Positions 63,901 through 64,000 of a stretch of 64,000 nt of DNA are shown here, one piece after another. Source of the stretch: Salinimonas iocasae (GTDB taxonomy: Bacteria; Pseudomonadota; Gammaproteobacteria; Enterobacterales; Alteromonadaceae). The stretch lies in assembly GCF_006228385.1 (NCBI RefSeq), contig NZ_CP039852.1, positions 1,628,001 through 1,692,000 of the forward strand. The letters run 5' to 3'. The number at the start of each line of letters is the position of its first letter. Positions within the stretch are counted from its first letter, which is position 1. The position numbers and the translations under genes were made by a program. Under the pieces are notes generated by a model, which was given only the letters and a program-made list of their open reading frames with translations, was not told where the DNA came from and did not search any database.

Positions 63901-63956
63901 GATTTAAGCCGGCGCATCCACTGCAAAAGTTACTTGCTGCCGTGGAGGCTCACTAA
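60918..63956 (+). CDS. ydiJ: YdiJ-type FAD/Fe-S dehydrogenase (D-2-hydroxyglutarate dehydrogenase)
   Basis: 1012 residues, TTG start with TAAGGAG 9 nt upstream. FAD-binding PCMH domain (VTFSARGGGTGTNGQSLTDGIVVDLSRHMNRI, STSNRATIGGMINTDASGQGSLKYG), FAD-oxidase C-terminal domain (GMFGHVDAGVLHVRP, WGEHGKGFRSEYGPEFFG), then a ferredoxin-like Fe-S domain with CLACKSCTSQCPVNVDVP and a CCG domain (AVGCCGMAGTYG). Length and order match E. coli YdiJ, reported to oxidise D-2-hydroxyglutarate. It lies near ppsA/ppsR as in enterobacteria. The last 44 bp of the window hold nothing recognisable. Confidence 0.93.
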   Translation: MKLPRIAPESSPSEHYQAYLKALSASRFNGDIEYSYASRMAVATDNSVYQKIPQAVIFPTSVDDLKCAGELANQHKGVTFSARGGGTGTNGQSLTDGIVVDLSRHMNRILEVNIEQGWVRVQTGVVKDALNDALRPHGYFFSPDLSTSNRATIGGMINTDASGQGSLKYGKTSDHVLGLTTVLANGETLNTTPLSVDEARKLASGSDTHARVLRQVLATCIDMREAILEKFPRMNRFLTGYDLEHAYDADNQNIDVSRLIAGSEGSLGFVAEAKLSITPIASHTALVNIKYDSFDSALRHAPKMIEADATSVETVDSKVLNLAKTDIIWHSISDLITDVPDKTMLGLNIVEYNSTSVDEIKSRIASLESALNEDIEKGHNGVIGYQLTYERADIQKIYAMRKKAVGLLGKTDGPQKPIAFAEDTAVPPQNLADFIREFRALLDEHGLQYGMFGHVDAGVLHVRPALDLCDPEQEALMHQISDEVVALVSKHGGLMWGEHGKGFRSEYGPEFFGEKLFAELRKIKRAFDPFNKMNPGKICTPLGSNDELVKVSDTKRATYDRTIPVAFKAPFEPAMNCNGNGLCFNYDTTSPMCPSSKITRDRRHSPKGRAGLIREWLRLLAENGVDTNKLSASTFSSSWLDKWRNAYRRDDDFSHEVFTAMEGCLACKSCTSQCPVNVDVPDFRSRFLSIYYQRYARPMKDHLVANIERMAPLMAKAPSVVNFFLKRRWMNGLMRKTVGYVDTPLLSVPALSERLPASVQTFDMMALRAMSATEKSKKVLIVQDPFTSFYDAQVVADFAALVTKLGFEPVLLPFKPNGKPAHVKGFLKAFADTACDTAQFLNQLHEIDIPMVGVDASLVLCYRDEYTKALGDKRGDFTVQTVHEWLETLPEGTIRPGRQTSTTPLALFSHCTEKTAMPTSEKKWQAIFKQAGKDVDIVAVGCCGMAGTYGHEASQKEKSLGIYAMSWETAVARYPEEAVMATGYSCRSQVDRIDGFKPAHPLQKLLAAVEAH

Positions 63957-64000
63957 TTCAGTGGAGGTGGTCTGCGTCGGGTAGCCTGAAAGAGGACAGC

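Overview
The window is chromosomal DNA of a gammaproteobacterium, most likely a marine member of the Alteromonadaceae. Evidence: DUF3019/MipA and DUF3718 genes, a smpB / ratA-ratB / ssrA neighbourhood, a ppsR-ppsA-YdiJ neighbourhood, a TonB receptor beside a TPR-sulfotransferase, and an ssrA tag reading ANDENYALAA. Genus is inferred from gene content only.

Layout. 0-4 kb: an exported protein cut by the window edge, a coiled-coil membrane protein, a GNAT-nitrilase fusion and a 2OG-Fe(II) oxygenase. 4-10.2 kb: signalling genes (hybrid kinase with HPt, diguanylate cyclase response regulator, TPR protein with a receiver that lost its phospho-Asp). 10.2-14.1 kb: DUF2252 protein and the ahpC-ahpF peroxide defence genes. 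14.2-19.1 kb: tetR and an RND efflux operon with a clear operator. 19.2-30.9 kb: small housekeeping and hypothetical genes (YgiQ, EVE, nucleotidyltransferase, ExoD, RDD, periplasmic binding protein, beta-barrel). 31-37.7 kb: a secreted metzincin-like protease with a small exported partner, divergent from a MipA-DUF3019-response regulator-kinase operon; four TGTAG repeats at exact 10-bp spacing lie between them. 37.8-39.3 kb: RNase Z and DUF4235.

39.68-46.23 kb is a 6.5-kb mobile element integrated in the 3' end of ssrA, bounded by a 24-bp direct repeat. It carries xis, a tyrosine integrase, a HAD hydrolase, a 3-TM protein, a divergent zinc/TM protein, a J-domain-like protein, a SEC-C protein and a P2 gpA-type HUH replication endonuclease. 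The most notable observation: the rep reading frame has no good start codon in the integrated state but stays open up to the attachment core. If the two ends are joined as in the excised circle, the frame continues through the core to an ATG 10 nt behind the stop of the 3-TM gene. Excision would therefore rebuild the 5' end of rep and make it the fifth gene of a tightly packed xis-int-HAD-TM-rep operon. Integration also moved the native ssrA terminator to the far end of the element. A GC-rich, strongly folded segment overlaps the 3' end of rep.

46.2-64 kb: ssrA with its promoter, an old-yellow-enzyme-type oxidoreductase, smpB, ratA-ratB, marR with a BCCT transporter, a TonB receptor, a TPR-sulfotransferase, ppsR/ppsA divergent pair, a small membrane protein and a YdiJ-type FAD/Fe-S dehydrogenase. 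No rRNA, tRNA, CRISPR array or intact insertion sequence was seen.
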